Assembly (NCBI GenBank): GCA_023393015.1
Contig: JAEWMY010000014.1
Location: 1-62,709 of the forward strand
DNA length: 62,709 bases
Origin: Spirochaetota bacterium
GTDB lineage: Bacteria > Spirochaetota > Spirochaetia > Treponematales > Treponemataceae
Direction of reading: 5' to 3'
The notes below the pieces were generated by a model, which did not search any database, had not been told where the DNA came from, and saw nothing but the letters and a program-made list of their open reading frames with translations. The translations under genes and the position numbers were made by a program. Numbering within the stretch: the stretch's first letter is position 1; each line of letters begins with the position of its first letter. Positions 1 through 9,072 of the stretch are shown here, in pieces.

Positions 1-60
1 ACTGCCGGCACGTCGCGCGCCGATTGCCGGCTTGGCGCGTCGCTACGGGGCTCTCCGCGA

Positions 61-813
61 TCAGGTGACCTTGGCGAGGAATTCCCTCGTCCGCGGGTTC
101 TGCGGGTCGCCGAAAAGGCGCTCGGGCGTTCCCTGCTCGAGGATGACACCCTCGTCCATGAAAAGGACGCGCGAGCCGACCTCGCGCGCGAAGCGCATCT
201 CGTGCGTGACGACGGCCATGGTCATGCCGGCCGCGGCGAGCGAGCGGATGACGCCGAGCACCTCGCCGACCATCTCCGGGTCGAGTGCGCTCGTGGGCTC
301 GTCGAAGAGCATGACCTTCGGGCGCATCGCGAGCGCGCGCACGATGGCGATCCGCTGCTTTTGACCGCCCGAGAGCTGGGCCGGGTGGGCGTGTATCTTG
401 TCGACGAGGCCGACCTGGTCAAGGAGGTCGCGCGCGTGCCCCTCGGCCTCCGCGCGGCTTTCTCCCTTTACCCGCATCGGGCTGAGGACGATGTTCTCGA
501 GGACGTCCATGTGCGGAAAGAGGTTGAAGTGCTGGAACACCATTCCCATGTCGCGCCGGTGCCGGTCGATCCCGCCGCGCGCGCGGTTCGCCCTGTCGGT
601 TATCTCGACCCCGTCGAAGAATATCTTTCCGGACGTCGGCTCCTCGAGCAAATTGAGGCAGCGGAGGAAGGTGCTCTTGCCGGAGCCCGACGGGCCGACG
701 ACGACGATAACCTCGCCCCGGGAAACGTGTTCGTCGATCCCCTTGAGGACCTCGAGCCTGCCGAACCGCTTGTGCAGGCCCCTCACCTCTATGATGCGCG
801 TCGCGTCAGTCAT
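61..813 (-). CDS. Polar amino-acid ABC transporter ATP-binding protein
   Basis: This is a 250-residue cytoplasmic ATPase that would power uptake of a polar amino acid through the permease encoded just upstream. It has a Walker A motif GPSGSGKST near residue 40, a Q-loop in VFQHFNLFPH, the signature LSGGQKQR and Walker B VMLFDEPTSAL, followed by the switch histidine in VVTHEM. Length and motif order fit the GlnQ/ArtP/HisP class. Its ATG overlaps the end of the permease gene by 8 bp, so the two are translationally coupled. The substrate cannot be read from the ATPase. Divergence from gltBD and the shared upstream operator-like sites make glutamine or glutamate the likeliest substrate (inference). 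Confidence 0.93.
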   Translation of the reverse strand: MTDATRIIEVRGLHKRFGRLEVLKGIDEHVSRGEVIVVVGPSGSGKSTFLRCLNLLEEPTSGKIFFDGVEITDRANRARGGIDRHRRDMGMVFQHFNLFPHMDVLENIVLSPMRVKGESRAEAEGHARDLLDQVGLVDKIHAHPAQLSGGQKQRIAIVRALAMRPKVMLFDEPTSALDPEMVGEVLGVIRSLAAAGMTMAVVTHEMRFAREVGSRVLFMDEGVILEQGTPERLFGDPQNPRTREFLAKVT

Positions 814-1498
814 GGTTTCTCATCCTCCGTTCGACATGGGCGAGGAATTTCGACAGCGGGAAGGTGAGCAGGAAATAGACGAGGGCCGCCACGAGCAGCG
901 GTTCGAAGGGCTGGAAGGTGTTTCCGCGCACGGTGTTCGCCTTGTACATGAGGTCGGCGATCCCGATTATCGAGACGATCGAGGATTCCTTGATGACGAC
1001 GACGAACTCGTTGCCGAGGGTCGGCAGGACGTTCCGTATCGCCTGCGGCACGATGATGAATCGCAGCGTCCGGGTCCAGGAAAGCCCGAGCGAACGGGCC
1101 GCCTCGGTTTGGCCCTTGTCGATCGACTGGATCCCCGAGCGGAATATCTCGCAGACGTAGGCGCCCGAGTTGATCCCCATAGTGATGACCCCGGCCATGA
1201 AGTCCGCGAAGTTGATCCCCAGGAGTCCGGTCATGAAGGGGATGTCGGGAAACGCGATGCCGATAGCCCTGAGCCCGTAGTAGATGATGAAGAGCTGGAC
1301 GAGCAGCGGCGTGCCGCGTATGAACTCGACGTAGGCCGTCGCGAGGAGGCGGGCGGGCCGGTTCGTGCTGACGCGGCAAATGGCCAGGACGAGGCCGATG
1401 CACGTGCCGAAGACCACCGCGAAGGCGGCGAGGATGATCGTGTTTTTCGCCCCGATCAGGTAGTAGGGCCAGTACTTGTACAGGAAAGTAAAGTTCAT
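806..1498 (-). CDS. Polar amino-acid ABC transporter permease (GlnP/HisM type)
   Basis: This is a 230-residue inner-membrane permease. It opens with an aromatic N-terminus (MNFTFLYKYWPYY) followed by the first membrane segment, as in the GlnP/HisQM family. The EAA loop reads EAARSLGLSWTRTLRFIIVPQAIR, given here in two parts: EAARSLGLSW then TRTLRFIIVPQ. I chose the ATG at 1498 because it matches the usual family N-terminus. An in-frame ATG at 1549 would add 17 atypical residues. A TATACT hexamer lies 9 bp before the 1498 start, so the transcript may have almost no leader. The gene forms a two-gene unit with the ATPase. The only family-3 binding protein in the window is 10 kb away (11697-12539). 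Confidence 0.9.
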   Translation of the reverse strand: MNFTFLYKYWPYYLIGAKNTIILAAFAVVFGTCIGLVLAICRVSTNRPARLLATAYVEFIRGTPLLVQLFIIYYGLRAIGIAFPDIPFMTGLLGINFADFMAGVITMGINSGAYVCEIFRSGIQSIDKGQTEAARSLGLSWTRTLRFIIVPQAIRNVLPTLGNEFVVVIKESSIVSIIGIADLMYKANTVRGNTFQPFEPLLVAALVYFLLTFPLSKFLAHVERRMRNHD

Positions 1499-1507
1499 TT
1501 CTCGCAC

Positions 1508-1536
1508 AGTATAGCCCGGGAAGGGTGATTTGTGGA
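1508..1536 (-). promoter_or_regulatory. Putative promoter of the amino-acid ABC genes
   Basis: On the minus strand a TATACT -10 hexamer (1508-1513) lies 9 bp before the permease ATG at 1498. A weak -35 (TCCACA) lies 17 bp upstream of it. There is no good Shine-Dalgarno before 1498, which would fit a transcript with a leader of only a few bases. The -35 match is poor, so confidence is limited. Confidence 0.35.
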
Positions 1537-1554
1537 AGGAGAATACCACGGCTA

Positions 1555-1592
1555 TTTATGCATAAACCCTCGCGTTTTTGCATAATTATTCA
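1555..1592. promoter_or_regulatory. Paired GCATAA palindromes in the gltB upstream region (putative nitrogen operator)
   Basis: The 262-bp divergent region between the ABC permease and gltB is AT-rich here, unlike its surroundings. It holds the perfect palindrome TTTATGCATAAA (1555-1566) and, 20 bp (about two helical turns) further on, TGCATAATTATTCA (1579-1592), which is one base from the perfect palindrome TGCATAATTATGCA found upstream of glnN. Sharing between two ammonium-assimilation loci suggests an operator for a common nitrogen regulator. The remainder of 1499-1760 shows only the gltB Shine-Dalgarno (GAGAGGAG, about 1749-1756) and no convincing gltB promoter hexamers. Confidence 0.5.
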
Positions 1593-1760
1593 GAAAAACC
1601 CCGTTTTCCCCCCATCGGATACTGGACAAAGAGGGTCGATTCGGTACACAGTACACTCGCACGTACGATCCGACGATAAGAGCAAAGGCGTTCTTTCCAC
1701 GGAATTGGTCGAAGTATTCCCGGTTCATTTTGCCCGGGTACCAGTTGAGAGGAGACAAAG

Positions 1761-4700
1761 ATGCCTTTTACCACACGTCCCGGAAGCCACGGCCTGTATG
1801 ACCCCGCCTTTGAGCACGAAAACTGCGGCGTCGGGTTCCTGGCCAACATCAAGGGAATACGTACCCACTCAATAATAGAAGACGCGAATCACATACTCTG
1901 CCGGATGGACCATCGCGGCGCGCGAGGAGCCGAGGAAAACACCGGCGACGGCGCGGGCATCCTGACCGCCCTTCCCGACAAATTCCTGCGGAAGGCCGCC
2001 GCCCGGGATTCCGGCCTCGTCCTTCCGGCCGAAGGAAGCTACGCCGCGGGTATCGTCTTTTTGCCGGTCGACGAGGCGAGGCGCGACGAGTGCAAGACCG
2101 CGGTCGAGCGGATCGTCGCCGAGGCGGGGCAAATCTGCCTCGGGTGGCGGCGCGTGCCCGTCGAGAACTCACGCCTGGGCCCGTCGGCCCGCGCGAGCGA
2201 GCCCGTCATGGAGATGCTCTTCGTCGAGGCGATGGGAAGCGCCGGCTCCGGCTTCGCGCCGATGTCCCCCGCGGCCTTCGACCGCAAGCTCTTCGTCATC
2301 AGGAAGCGCGCGACGCACCTCCTGCGCGGAAGCGAGCATGACAGCGAAAGCCATTTCTACGTCTCGAGCCTGTCGTGCCGCGTGATGGTCTACAAGGGAA
2401 TGCTCTCCGCCGACCAGCTCATGGACTATTTCCCCGACCTCTCCGATCCCGACTATATCTCCCACCTCGCGATGGTGCACTCCCGCTTTTCCACGAACAC
2501 CTTCCCGTCCTGGGACCGCGCGCAGCCCCTTCGCTGCATGGCCCACAACGGCGAGATCAACACCCTGCGCGGCAACGTGAACAAGATGCTCTCCCGCCAG
2601 GGGCTCCTCGAAAGCGCCCTTTTCGGCCCCGAGCTCGCCTCCGCCTTTCCCGTCAACGAACCCGACCTTTCCGACTCGGGCAGCTTCGACAACGTCCTCG
2701 AGCTCCTCCTCATGGGAGGGCGTAGCCTTCCCGAGGCGGTCATGATGATGATCCCGGAGGCGTGGGAAAACCACCGCGCGATGAGCGCCGAGAAGCGCGC
2801 CTTCTACGAATACGCGAGCTCGATGATGGAGCCCTGGGACGGTCCCGCGTCCATCTCCTTCACCGACGGCACCGTCATCGGCGCCGTGCTCGACCGCAAC
2901 GGACTCAGGCCGAGCCGCATCTACGTCACCGACGACGACATGGTCATCATGGCGAGCGAGGTGGGCGTGCTCGAGATCGACCCCGCGCGCATCGTCAAGA
3001 AGACGCGCCTCCAGCCCGGCAAGATGTTCCTCGTCGATTTCACGAAGGGGCGCATCGTCGGCGACGAGGAGATCAAGTCGGCGATCACCTCCGCGCGGCC
3101 GTACGGGCGGTGGCTCGAGAACCAGGTTATCCACCTCGGCTCCCTTTCGGCGGGCGCGGAACTTCCCGCTCCCGACGAGGCCGGGTACAAGCGGCTCCTC
3201 CGCGACTTCGGGTACACCCTCGAGACCGTCAACATGCTCCTCAAGCCCATGGTAGAGAACGCCCAGGAGGCCCTCGGCTCGATGGGCAACGACGCGCCGC
3301 TCGCCGTCCTCTCGAAGAAGCCGCGCCTCGTGTACGACTATTTCAAGGAGCTGTTCGCCCAGGTGACGAATCCCCCGATCGACTCGATCCGCGAGGACAT
3401 CATCATGAGCATGGAGTCCTACATCGGCCCGGAGCGAAACCTGCTCGAGCCCCTCGAGAGCCATTGCCATCGCCTGAGAATCCATTACCCCGTGCTGACG
3501 AACTCCGAGCTCGCCGCGCTGAAGGCCCTCGACGGGCGCGGATGGAAGAGCCGCGTCATCGACGCGACATTCGAACTCGCGACCGGCAACGCCGACGGCA
3601 ACGCCGACGGCAACGCCGACGGCGCCCAAGCGGCCGGTGTCGCCGGCGGGACCGCCCTCGTCGAGGCCCTCTCGCGCCTCGAGCGGGAGGCCGACCGGGC
3701 GATCGACGACGGATACCAGATCATCATCCTTTCCGACCGGGCCGTGGGCTCCGAGCGCGCGCCGATTCCGGCGCTGCTCGCCGTCGGCGCCGTCCATCAG
3801 CATCTCGTGCGCGAGTCGCGCAGGACCCAGATCGGCATCGTCCTCGAGTCGGGCGAGCCGCGCGAGATCCACCACTTCTGCTCGCTCGTCGGCTTCGGCT
3901 GCGACGCCGTCAATCCCTGGCTCGCCTTCGAGACCTTGTGGCGTCTCGACGCCGACGGATCCTTCTCGAAGCGATTCCCGAAGAAGGAAGTCGAGGACCG
4001 GTACGTGAAGGCGGTCGCCAAGGGCATGCGAAAGGTATTCGGCAAGATGGGCATTTCGACGCTCGAGTCCTACAAGGGCGCGCAGGTTTTCGAGGCCGTC
4101 GGTCTCGGCCGCGAGGTCGTGGATCGCTGTTTCGCCGGAACCTCGAGTCGCATCGGCGGAGCGGACTTCGCGTCCCTCGAGCGCGAGATCGCCGGGCGCC
4201 ACGCGGACGCCTGGCCCGACCGCGAGGTCAATCCATTCGACGAGTGGAATAGCTCCGGCGACTTCCACGTCCGTACGGGCGGAGAGAAGCACATGTGGGA
4301 CCCCGAGTCGATAGCCGACCTACAGATCGCGTGTCGGCAGGGCGACCGCGCCGCGTGGGACCGGTTCTCCGTCCGGCAAAACGCGCGTTCGACCGAACAG
4401 TCCACCATCCGGGGCCTCCTCAAGTTCCGCGAGGGCGTCGACGCCGCCGGCCGGCCGATTACGCCCGTGCCGTTGGAGGAAGTCGAGCCCGTATCGTCCA
4501 TAGTAAAGAGGTTCGTCACCGGGGCCATGAGCTACGGCTCCATCTCCCTCGAGGCGCACCAGACGCTCGCCGTGGCCATGAACCGCCTCGGCGGAAAGAG
4601 CAACACCGGGGAGGGCGGCGAGGACCCCGCGCGCTTCAAACCCGAGGCGAACGGCGACTCGAGGCGTTCCGCCATCAAGCAGGTCGCCTCGGGCCGCTTC

Positions 4701-6434
4701 GGCGTCACGATCGAGTACCTTACGAACGCGGACGAGATACAGATCAAGATGGCCCAGGGCGCGAAGCCCGGCGAGGGAGGCGAGCTCCCCGGTCACAAGG
4801 TCGACGAATACATCGCGAAGACCCGGCACTCGACTCCCGGCGTGGGGCTCATCAGCCCGCCGCCGCACCACGATATCTACTCGATCGAGGATCTCGCCGA
4901 GCTCATCTTCGACCTCAAGAACGCGAACCCGGGCGCGCGCATATCGGTCAAGCTCGTCAGCGAGGTCGGCGTCGGCACTATCGCCGCCGGCGTCGCCAAG
5001 GGCCACGCGGACCACATACTCGTGTCGGGACACGACGGCGGAACCGGCGCTTCCCCGCTTACGGGAGTAAAGAACGCGGGCCTTCCGTGGGAGCTCGGCA
5101 TCGCCGAGACGCACCAGACGCTCGTCATGAACGACCTCCGCTCGCGCGTCATCCTGCAGACGGACGGCCAGCTCAAGACCGCGCGCGACGTCGCGATCGC
5201 CGCGATGCTCGGCGCGGAGGAATGCGGCTTCTCGACGGCCCCCCTCATCACCCTCGGGTGCGTCATGATGCGCAAGTGCCACAACAATACCTGTCCCGTC
5301 GGGATCGCGACCCAGGACGAGCGGCTGCGCGGCCGCTTCGCGGGCAAGCCCGAGTACGTCGTCGCCTTCTTCACGTATCTCGCCGAGGACTTGCGGGCGA
5401 TCATGGCCTCGCTCGGCGCGCGCACGTGGAACGAGCTCGTCGGGCGCGTGGACCTCCTCGAGGAGGACTTCGCCGTGCGCACCGAGAAGAGCCGGCTCGT
5501 CGACCTCTCGGCGCTCCTCGTCCCGCCTCTCAGGGGGAACCCCGAATCGGCGCTCTACAACACGATGCGGCAGGACCACGGCATCGCGGGCGTGATGGAC
5601 AGGCGCCTCATCGAGCGGTGCGCCGTCGCCATTAAGTCGGGCACGCCCGTCGACTTCGAGGAAAAGATCAAGAACACCGATCGCGCGGTCGGCACGATGC
5701 TGAGCCACGAGATCGCCCTCGTCCGCGGGAACGCGGGACTCGCCGAGGGAACGATACGCGCGCGCTTTACGGGAACCGCCGGGCAGAGCTTCGGCGCCTG
5801 GCTTTCGGGCGGCGTCGAGTTCAGGCTCTCCGGCGACGCGAACGACTACGTCGGCAAGGGACTTTCGGGAGGCAGGATCGTTATCGCCCCTCCCGAGCGC
5901 GCGCGGTTCCGCGCGTCGGACAACGTCATCGTCGGCAACGTCGCCTTTTACGGGGCGACCTCCGGCGAAGGCTTCATCCGGGGAGTCGCGGCGGAGCGCT
6001 TCTGCGTGCGCAACTCCGGGGCGCGCGTCGTCGTCGAGGGCGCGGGCGACCACGCCTGCGAGTACATGACCGGCGGGCGCGTCGCGATCCTCGGGCAAAC
6101 CGGGCGCAACTTCGCGGCCGGAATGTCGGGCGGCATCGCCTGGGTCTACGATCCCGAAGGCAAGCTCGCGAACAACTGCAACAGGGGGATGGTCGCGCTC
6201 GAGACGATCCCGGAGGGCGAATACGGGGAATTGAAGGAGATGATCGACCGCCATCAGCGGTTCACGGGCTCCGAGGTCGCGCGGGACATACTCGCGAACT
6301 GGAACAAGGAGCGCGAGTACTTCGTGCGCGTGATCCCGGAGGACTACCGGAAGGTCCTCGAGGCGAAGGCCCGGTTCTCGGGCGCCGCCGCATCCGCCGC
6401 CGTTTTGTCCGCAAAGGAGGCCGTCAATGGGTAA
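1761..6434 (+). CDS. gltB: Glutamate synthase (NADPH) large subunit
   Basis: This 1557-residue protein makes glutamate from 2-oxoglutarate and glutamine. The class II glutaminase domain is at the N-terminus. Cys22 in HENCGVGF would become the catalytic N-terminal cysteine after removal of a short 21-residue propeptide. The central and FMN-binding synthase domains follow. The 3Fe-4S ligands are Cys1167, Cys1173 and Cys1178 in the C-x5-C-x4-C pattern. The C-terminal GXGXG beta-helix is present. The start has a good GAGAGGAG ribosome site. The gene overlaps gltD by 8 bp. Three perfect 12-bp repeats (3585-3620) add a short NADG-type linker at about residue 610, between the glutaminase/central region and the synthase domain. 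The upstream palindromes suggest nitrogen control. Confidence 0.98.
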   Translation: MPFTTRPGSHGLYDPAFEHENCGVGFLANIKGIRTHSIIEDANHILCRMDHRGARGAEENTGDGAGILTALPDKFLRKAAARDSGLVLPAEGSYAAGIVFLPVDEARRDECKTAVERIVAEAGQICLGWRRVPVENSRLGPSARASEPVMEMLFVEAMGSAGSGFAPMSPAAFDRKLFVIRKRATHLLRGSEHDSESHFYVSSLSCRVMVYKGMLSADQLMDYFPDLSDPDYISHLAMVHSRFSTNTFPSWDRAQPLRCMAHNGEINTLRGNVNKMLSRQGLLESALFGPELASAFPVNEPDLSDSGSFDNVLELLLMGGRSLPEAVMMMIPEAWENHRAMSAEKRAFYEYASSMMEPWDGPASISFTDGTVIGAVLDRNGLRPSRIYVTDDDMVIMASEVGVLEIDPARIVKKTRLQPGKMFLVDFTKGRIVGDEEIKSAITSARPYGRWLENQVIHLGSLSAGAELPAPDEAGYKRLLRDFGYTLETVNMLLKPMVENAQEALGSMGNDAPLAVLSKKPRLVYDYFKELFAQVTNPPIDSIREDIIMSMESYIGPERNLLEPLESHCHRLRIHYPVLTNSELAALKALDGRGWKSRVIDATFELATGNADGNADGNADGAQAAGVAGGTALVEALSRLEREADRAIDDGYQIIILSDRAVGSERAPIPALLAVGAVHQHLVRESRRTQIGIVLESGEPREIHHFCSLVGFGCDAVNPWLAFETLWRLDADGSFSKRFPKKEVEDRYVKAVAKGMRKVFGKMGISTLESYKGAQVFEAVGLGREVVDRCFAGTSSRIGGADFASLEREIAGRHADAWPDREVNPFDEWNSSGDFHVRTGGEKHMWDPESIADLQIACRQGDRAAWDRFSVRQNARSTEQSTIRGLLKFREGVDAAGRPITPVPLEEVEPVSSIVKRFVTGAMSYGSISLEAHQTLAVAMNRLGGKSNTGEGGEDPARFKPEANGDSRRSAIKQVASGRFGVTIEYLTNADEIQIKMAQGAKPGEGGELPGHKVDEYIAKTRHSTPGVGLISPPPHHDIYSIEDLAELIFDLKNANPGARISVKLVSEVGVGTIAAGVAKGHADHILVSGHDGGTGASPLTGVKNAGLPWELGIAETHQTLVMNDLRSRVILQTDGQLKTARDVAIAAMLGAEECGFSTAPLITLGCVMMRKCHNNTCPVGIATQDERLRGRFAGKPEYVVAFFTYLAEDLRAIMASLGARTWNELVGRVDLLEEDFAVRTEKSRLVDLSALLVPPLRGNPESALYNTMRQDHGIAGVMDRRLIERCAVAIKSGTPVDFEEKIKNTDRAVGTMLSHEIALVRGNAGLAEGTIRARFTGTAGQSFGAWLSGGVEFRLSGDANDYVGKGLSGGRIVIAPPERARFRASDNVIVGNVAFYGATSGEGFIRGVAAERFCVRNSGARVVVEGAGDHACEYMTGGRVAILGQTGRNFAAGMSGGIAWVYDPEGKLANNCNRGMVALETIPEGEYGELKEMIDRHQRFTGSEVARDILANWNKEREYFVRVIPEDYRKVLEAKARFSGAAASAAVLSAKEAVNG
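3585..3620 (+). repeat. Three 12-bp tandem repeats inside gltB
   Basis: The unit GGCAACGCCGAC occurs three times without mismatch and keeps frame, encoding repeated Gly-Asn-Ala-Asp. It sits in a variable interdomain stretch, so copy-number changes would probably be tolerated. Confidence 0.9.
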
Positions 6435-7890
6435 GGTTACCGGATTTCTCGAGTACGCGCGGCGCAAGGTTCCGTATCGCGCCGCCGACATTCGTTCCCT
6501 CGATTTCCAGGAGTTTCTCCTTCCGCTCGATCCCGCGGAGCGCGTCGAGCAGGGAGCGCGGTGCATGGATTGCGGCGTGCCGTTTTGCCAGTCGAGCTAC
6601 GGCTGTCCCGTGTACAATCTCATTCCCGAGTGGAACGACCTCGTCTTCAGGGGCCGCGACCGCGAGGCCTTTTACCGCCTGCGAAAGACGAACAACTTCC
6701 CGGAGTTTACCGGGCGCGTGTGCCCGGCGCCGTGCGAGGGCGCTTGCGTCCTCGGCATCAACCAGGACCCCGTCACCATCAAGGACAACGAGTGCTGGAT
6801 AGCGGACAACGCCTGGGACAACGGATGGATGGAACCGATTCCCCCCGAATCGCGCACGGGCAAGAGCGTCGCGGTAATCGGCTCCGGCCCCGCGGGCCTC
6901 GCCGCCGCCGACCAGCTGAACCGCGCGGGACACCGCGTCACGGTATTCGAGCGGGCCGACCGGCCCGGCGGGCTATTGATGTACGGCATCCCGAACATGA
7001 AGCTCGACAAGGGTCTCGTCATGAAAAGGATCGGCGTCATGGAGGCCGAGGGAGTCGAGTTCCGCACCTCCACCGAGGTCGGCGTCGACGTGCCGGCCGC
7101 CCGCCTCATGGAGGACTTCGACGCCGTGCTCGTCTCGACCGGCTCGACGCGGCCGCGCGACCTCGCCGTGCCCGGAAGGCAGCTTTCGGGCATACACTTC
7201 GCGATGGACTTCCTGACCGCGAACACGAAGAGCCTCCTCGACTCCGCCTTCTCGGACGGCAGGAAAATCGACGCGAAGGGAAAGAAGGTCGTCGTGATCG
7301 GCGGCGGAGACACGGGCAACGACTGCCTCGGCACCTCAATCAGGCACGGGTGCGCGGGCGTCGTGAATTTCGAGCTGTTGCCGAAGCCCCCCGAGTCCCG
7401 GACGGCCGACATGCCCTGGCCCACCTACCCCAGGACGCTCAAGGTCGACTACGGTCACGCGGAGGCGATCCACGCGTTCGGGCGCGACCCGCGCGAATAC
7501 TGCATCTCCACGAAGGAATTCGTCGACGACGGCGCGGGCAACGTGAAGGGCGTGCGTACGGTACGCGTCGAATGGAAGAAGAACGCCGCGGGCCAGTTCG
7601 TCATGGAAGAGCTCGCGGGAACCGAGGAATATTTCGAGGCGGATCTCGTGTTCCTCGCACTCGGCTTTCTCGGTCCCGAGCCCGGGCTCCTTTCGGATTT
7701 CGGCGTCGAAACGGACGGGCGCGGGAACGCGAAGGCGGCGTACGGCGCCTTCGCGACCGGCACGCACAAGGTCTTCGCCGCCGGCGACGCCCGGCGCGGC
7801 CAGTCGCTCGTCGTGTGGGCCATCAACGAGGGCCGCGCCGCCGCCCGGGAAATCGACCGATTCCTCTGCGGAAAGACGTATCTGCCCTAA
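6427..7890 (+). CDS. gltD: Glutamate synthase (NADPH) small subunit
   Basis: This 487-residue flavoprotein transfers electrons from NAD(P)H through FAD and 4Fe-4S clusters to GltB. The N-terminal cysteine region includes Cys46, Cys49 and Cys54 (ARCMDCGVPFC) and a second group in GRVCPAPCEGAC. The FAD Rossmann motif GSGPAG starts at Gly152, and the NAD(P)H motif GGGDTGND is at about Gly292. The C-terminus has the usual flavoprotein AAGDARRGQSLVVWAI signature. The start lies 8 bp inside gltB behind AAAGGAGG, so the two are translationally coupled as one enzyme. The 3' end overlaps the convergent xylanase gene by 4 bp with no terminator between them. Confidence 0.97.
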   Translation: MGKVTGFLEYARRKVPYRAADIRSLDFQEFLLPLDPAERVEQGARCMDCGVPFCQSSYGCPVYNLIPEWNDLVFRGRDREAFYRLRKTNNFPEFTGRVCPAPCEGACVLGINQDPVTIKDNECWIADNAWDNGWMEPIPPESRTGKSVAVIGSGPAGLAAADQLNRAGHRVTVFERADRPGGLLMYGIPNMKLDKGLVMKRIGVMEAEGVEFRTSTEVGVDVPAARLMEDFDAVLVSTGSTRPRDLAVPGRQLSGIHFAMDFLTANTKSLLDSAFSDGRKIDAKGKKVVVIGGGDTGNDCLGTSIRHGCAGVVNFELLPKPPESRTADMPWPTYPRTLKVDYGHAEAIHAFGRDPREYCISTKEFVDDGAGNVKGVRTVRVEWKKNAAGQFVMEELAGTEEYFEADLVFLALGFLGPEPGLLSDFGVETDGRGNAKAAYGAFATGTHKVFAAGDARRGQSLVVWAINEGRAAAREIDRFLCGKTYLP

Positions 7891-9017
7891 AAGTCGCGGA
7901 CGCGGTAGTAGGCCTTTTTCGGCTCGTGCCGCTCGTCGAAGAGGAAGGGGTAGTTCTTGAAACCCCTGAAATCGTTGAGCCAGGTATGGTCGTCGGCGAC
8001 GCCCCAGAAGGTCACGCTCGTGACCTTCCGCGCGTTCTTGCGCAGTCGCGTGAAGATCTCGTCGTAGCGGTCCGCGAGCCGGTCGCGCTTGTCCGCCGGA
8101 CAGGTGATGTCGAGCTCGGTGATATGGAGCGTGAGTCCCGTCGCGGACAGTTCGTCGATCGCGTCCTGAAGTTCCTCGGACGAGGGCCACTCGACAGTCC
8201 AGTGGCCCTGGAGGCCGATGCCGTCGATGAGCCCGTCAGCGACCAGATGCTGTTCCTCTATCATCTCGAGCACGCGCTCGCGTTTCGCGGAATTGTCCAT
8301 GCCGTAATCGTTGTAAAAGAGGAGAGCGTCCGGGTCGATCGATCGGGCGATCGCGAAGGCCTCGCGCACGTACGTCGCGTCTCCCCACATTTTGTACCAG
8401 GGCGAGTCCGTCCGGTAAATCGACTTGCCCGTGTTGTCGGCGATCGCCTCGTTCACGACGTCCCAGCAATAAACCGTTCCCTTGTAGCGCGTCATGACGG
8501 CGGTCATGTGCTCGCGCAGCACCTCGCGCGCCCAGTCCCGCCGCTCCTCGACCGAGCCGGAATTCTTGAACATCCACGTCGGGCTCTGGTTGTGCCACAC
8601 GAGCGTATGGCCGCGCACGCGCATCCCGTTCGCGCGCGCGTACTCCGCGATCGCGTCGGCGGCCTTCCACGAAAACGATCCGCGCCGCGGCTGCACGACG
8701 ACGGGCTTCATGGCGTTTTCCGCCGTGAGCGAGCCGTATTCCGCCAGCAGTTCCGGCGGATATTTCTCGAGGGAATCGAATCCGTATTCGCCCGCGGCGA
8801 CCGCGGCGCCGATCGGGAAAAAGTCCCTATAGGCCCCGGAGAGCGTCTTGTTTCCGTTTCCGTCCGCGGCGGCGTCGGATCGCGCCGGCTTTACGGGTGT
8901 CGCGCCCGTCGTCGCGTCCGTCGAGGCGCAACACGAGAGCGTCAGAGACGCGGCGGCGATCGTCGCCGCGACAAGCGTCGCGCCGGCAAGCGTCGCGACC
9001 GTCATGGTTGTCTTCAT
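7887..9017 (-). CDS. GH10 endo-1,4-beta-xylanase, predicted lipoprotein
   Basis: This is a 376-residue exported glycoside hydrolase of family 10, expected to cut xylan backbones. The signal sequence ends in a lipobox-like LTLSC with Cys29 as the acylated residue, so it is probably surface or periplasm anchored. GH10 landmarks are in order: GHTLVWHNQSP, the acid/base Glu190 in WDVVNEA, and the nucleophile Glu301 in HITELDIT. There is a single catalytic domain and no carbohydrate-binding module. The start has a GAGGAG ribosome site. The gene lies 55 bp downstream of the orphan lipoprotein gene on the same strand and may share its transcript. A free-living or gut polymer-degrading lifestyle is inferred. 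Confidence 0.93.
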   Translation of the reverse strand: MKTTMTVATLAGATLVAATIAAASLTLSCCASTDATTGATPVKPARSDAAADGNGNKTLSGAYRDFFPIGAAVAAGEYGFDSLEKYPPELLAEYGSLTAENAMKPVVVQPRRGSFSWKAADAIAEYARANGMRVRGHTLVWHNQSPTWMFKNSGSVEERRDWAREVLREHMTAVMTRYKGTVYCWDVVNEAIADNTGKSIYRTDSPWYKMWGDATYVREAFAIARSIDPDALLFYNDYGMDNSAKRERVLEMIEEQHLVADGLIDGIGLQGHWTVEWPSSEELQDAIDELSATGLTLHITELDITCPADKRDRLADRYDEIFTRLRKNARKVTSVTFWGVADDHTWLNDFRGFKNYPFLFDERHEPKKAYYRVRDF

Positions 9018-9072
9018 TTCGTACTCCTCGGGATACCATGACGCCGCTCGGCGCCGCGGTACATAGGGAAAT

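Noticed and set aside
1..60. GCCGGC-containing repeats at the left edge as a terminator for the ABC genes
   Set aside because: The stems are short and palindromic and no T-run follows on the minus strand.
1499..1760. A riboswitch in the gltB leader
   Set aside because: No recognisable glutamine or other riboswitch core and no terminator/antiterminator hairpin is visible. Only the palindromes and the Shine-Dalgarno stand out.
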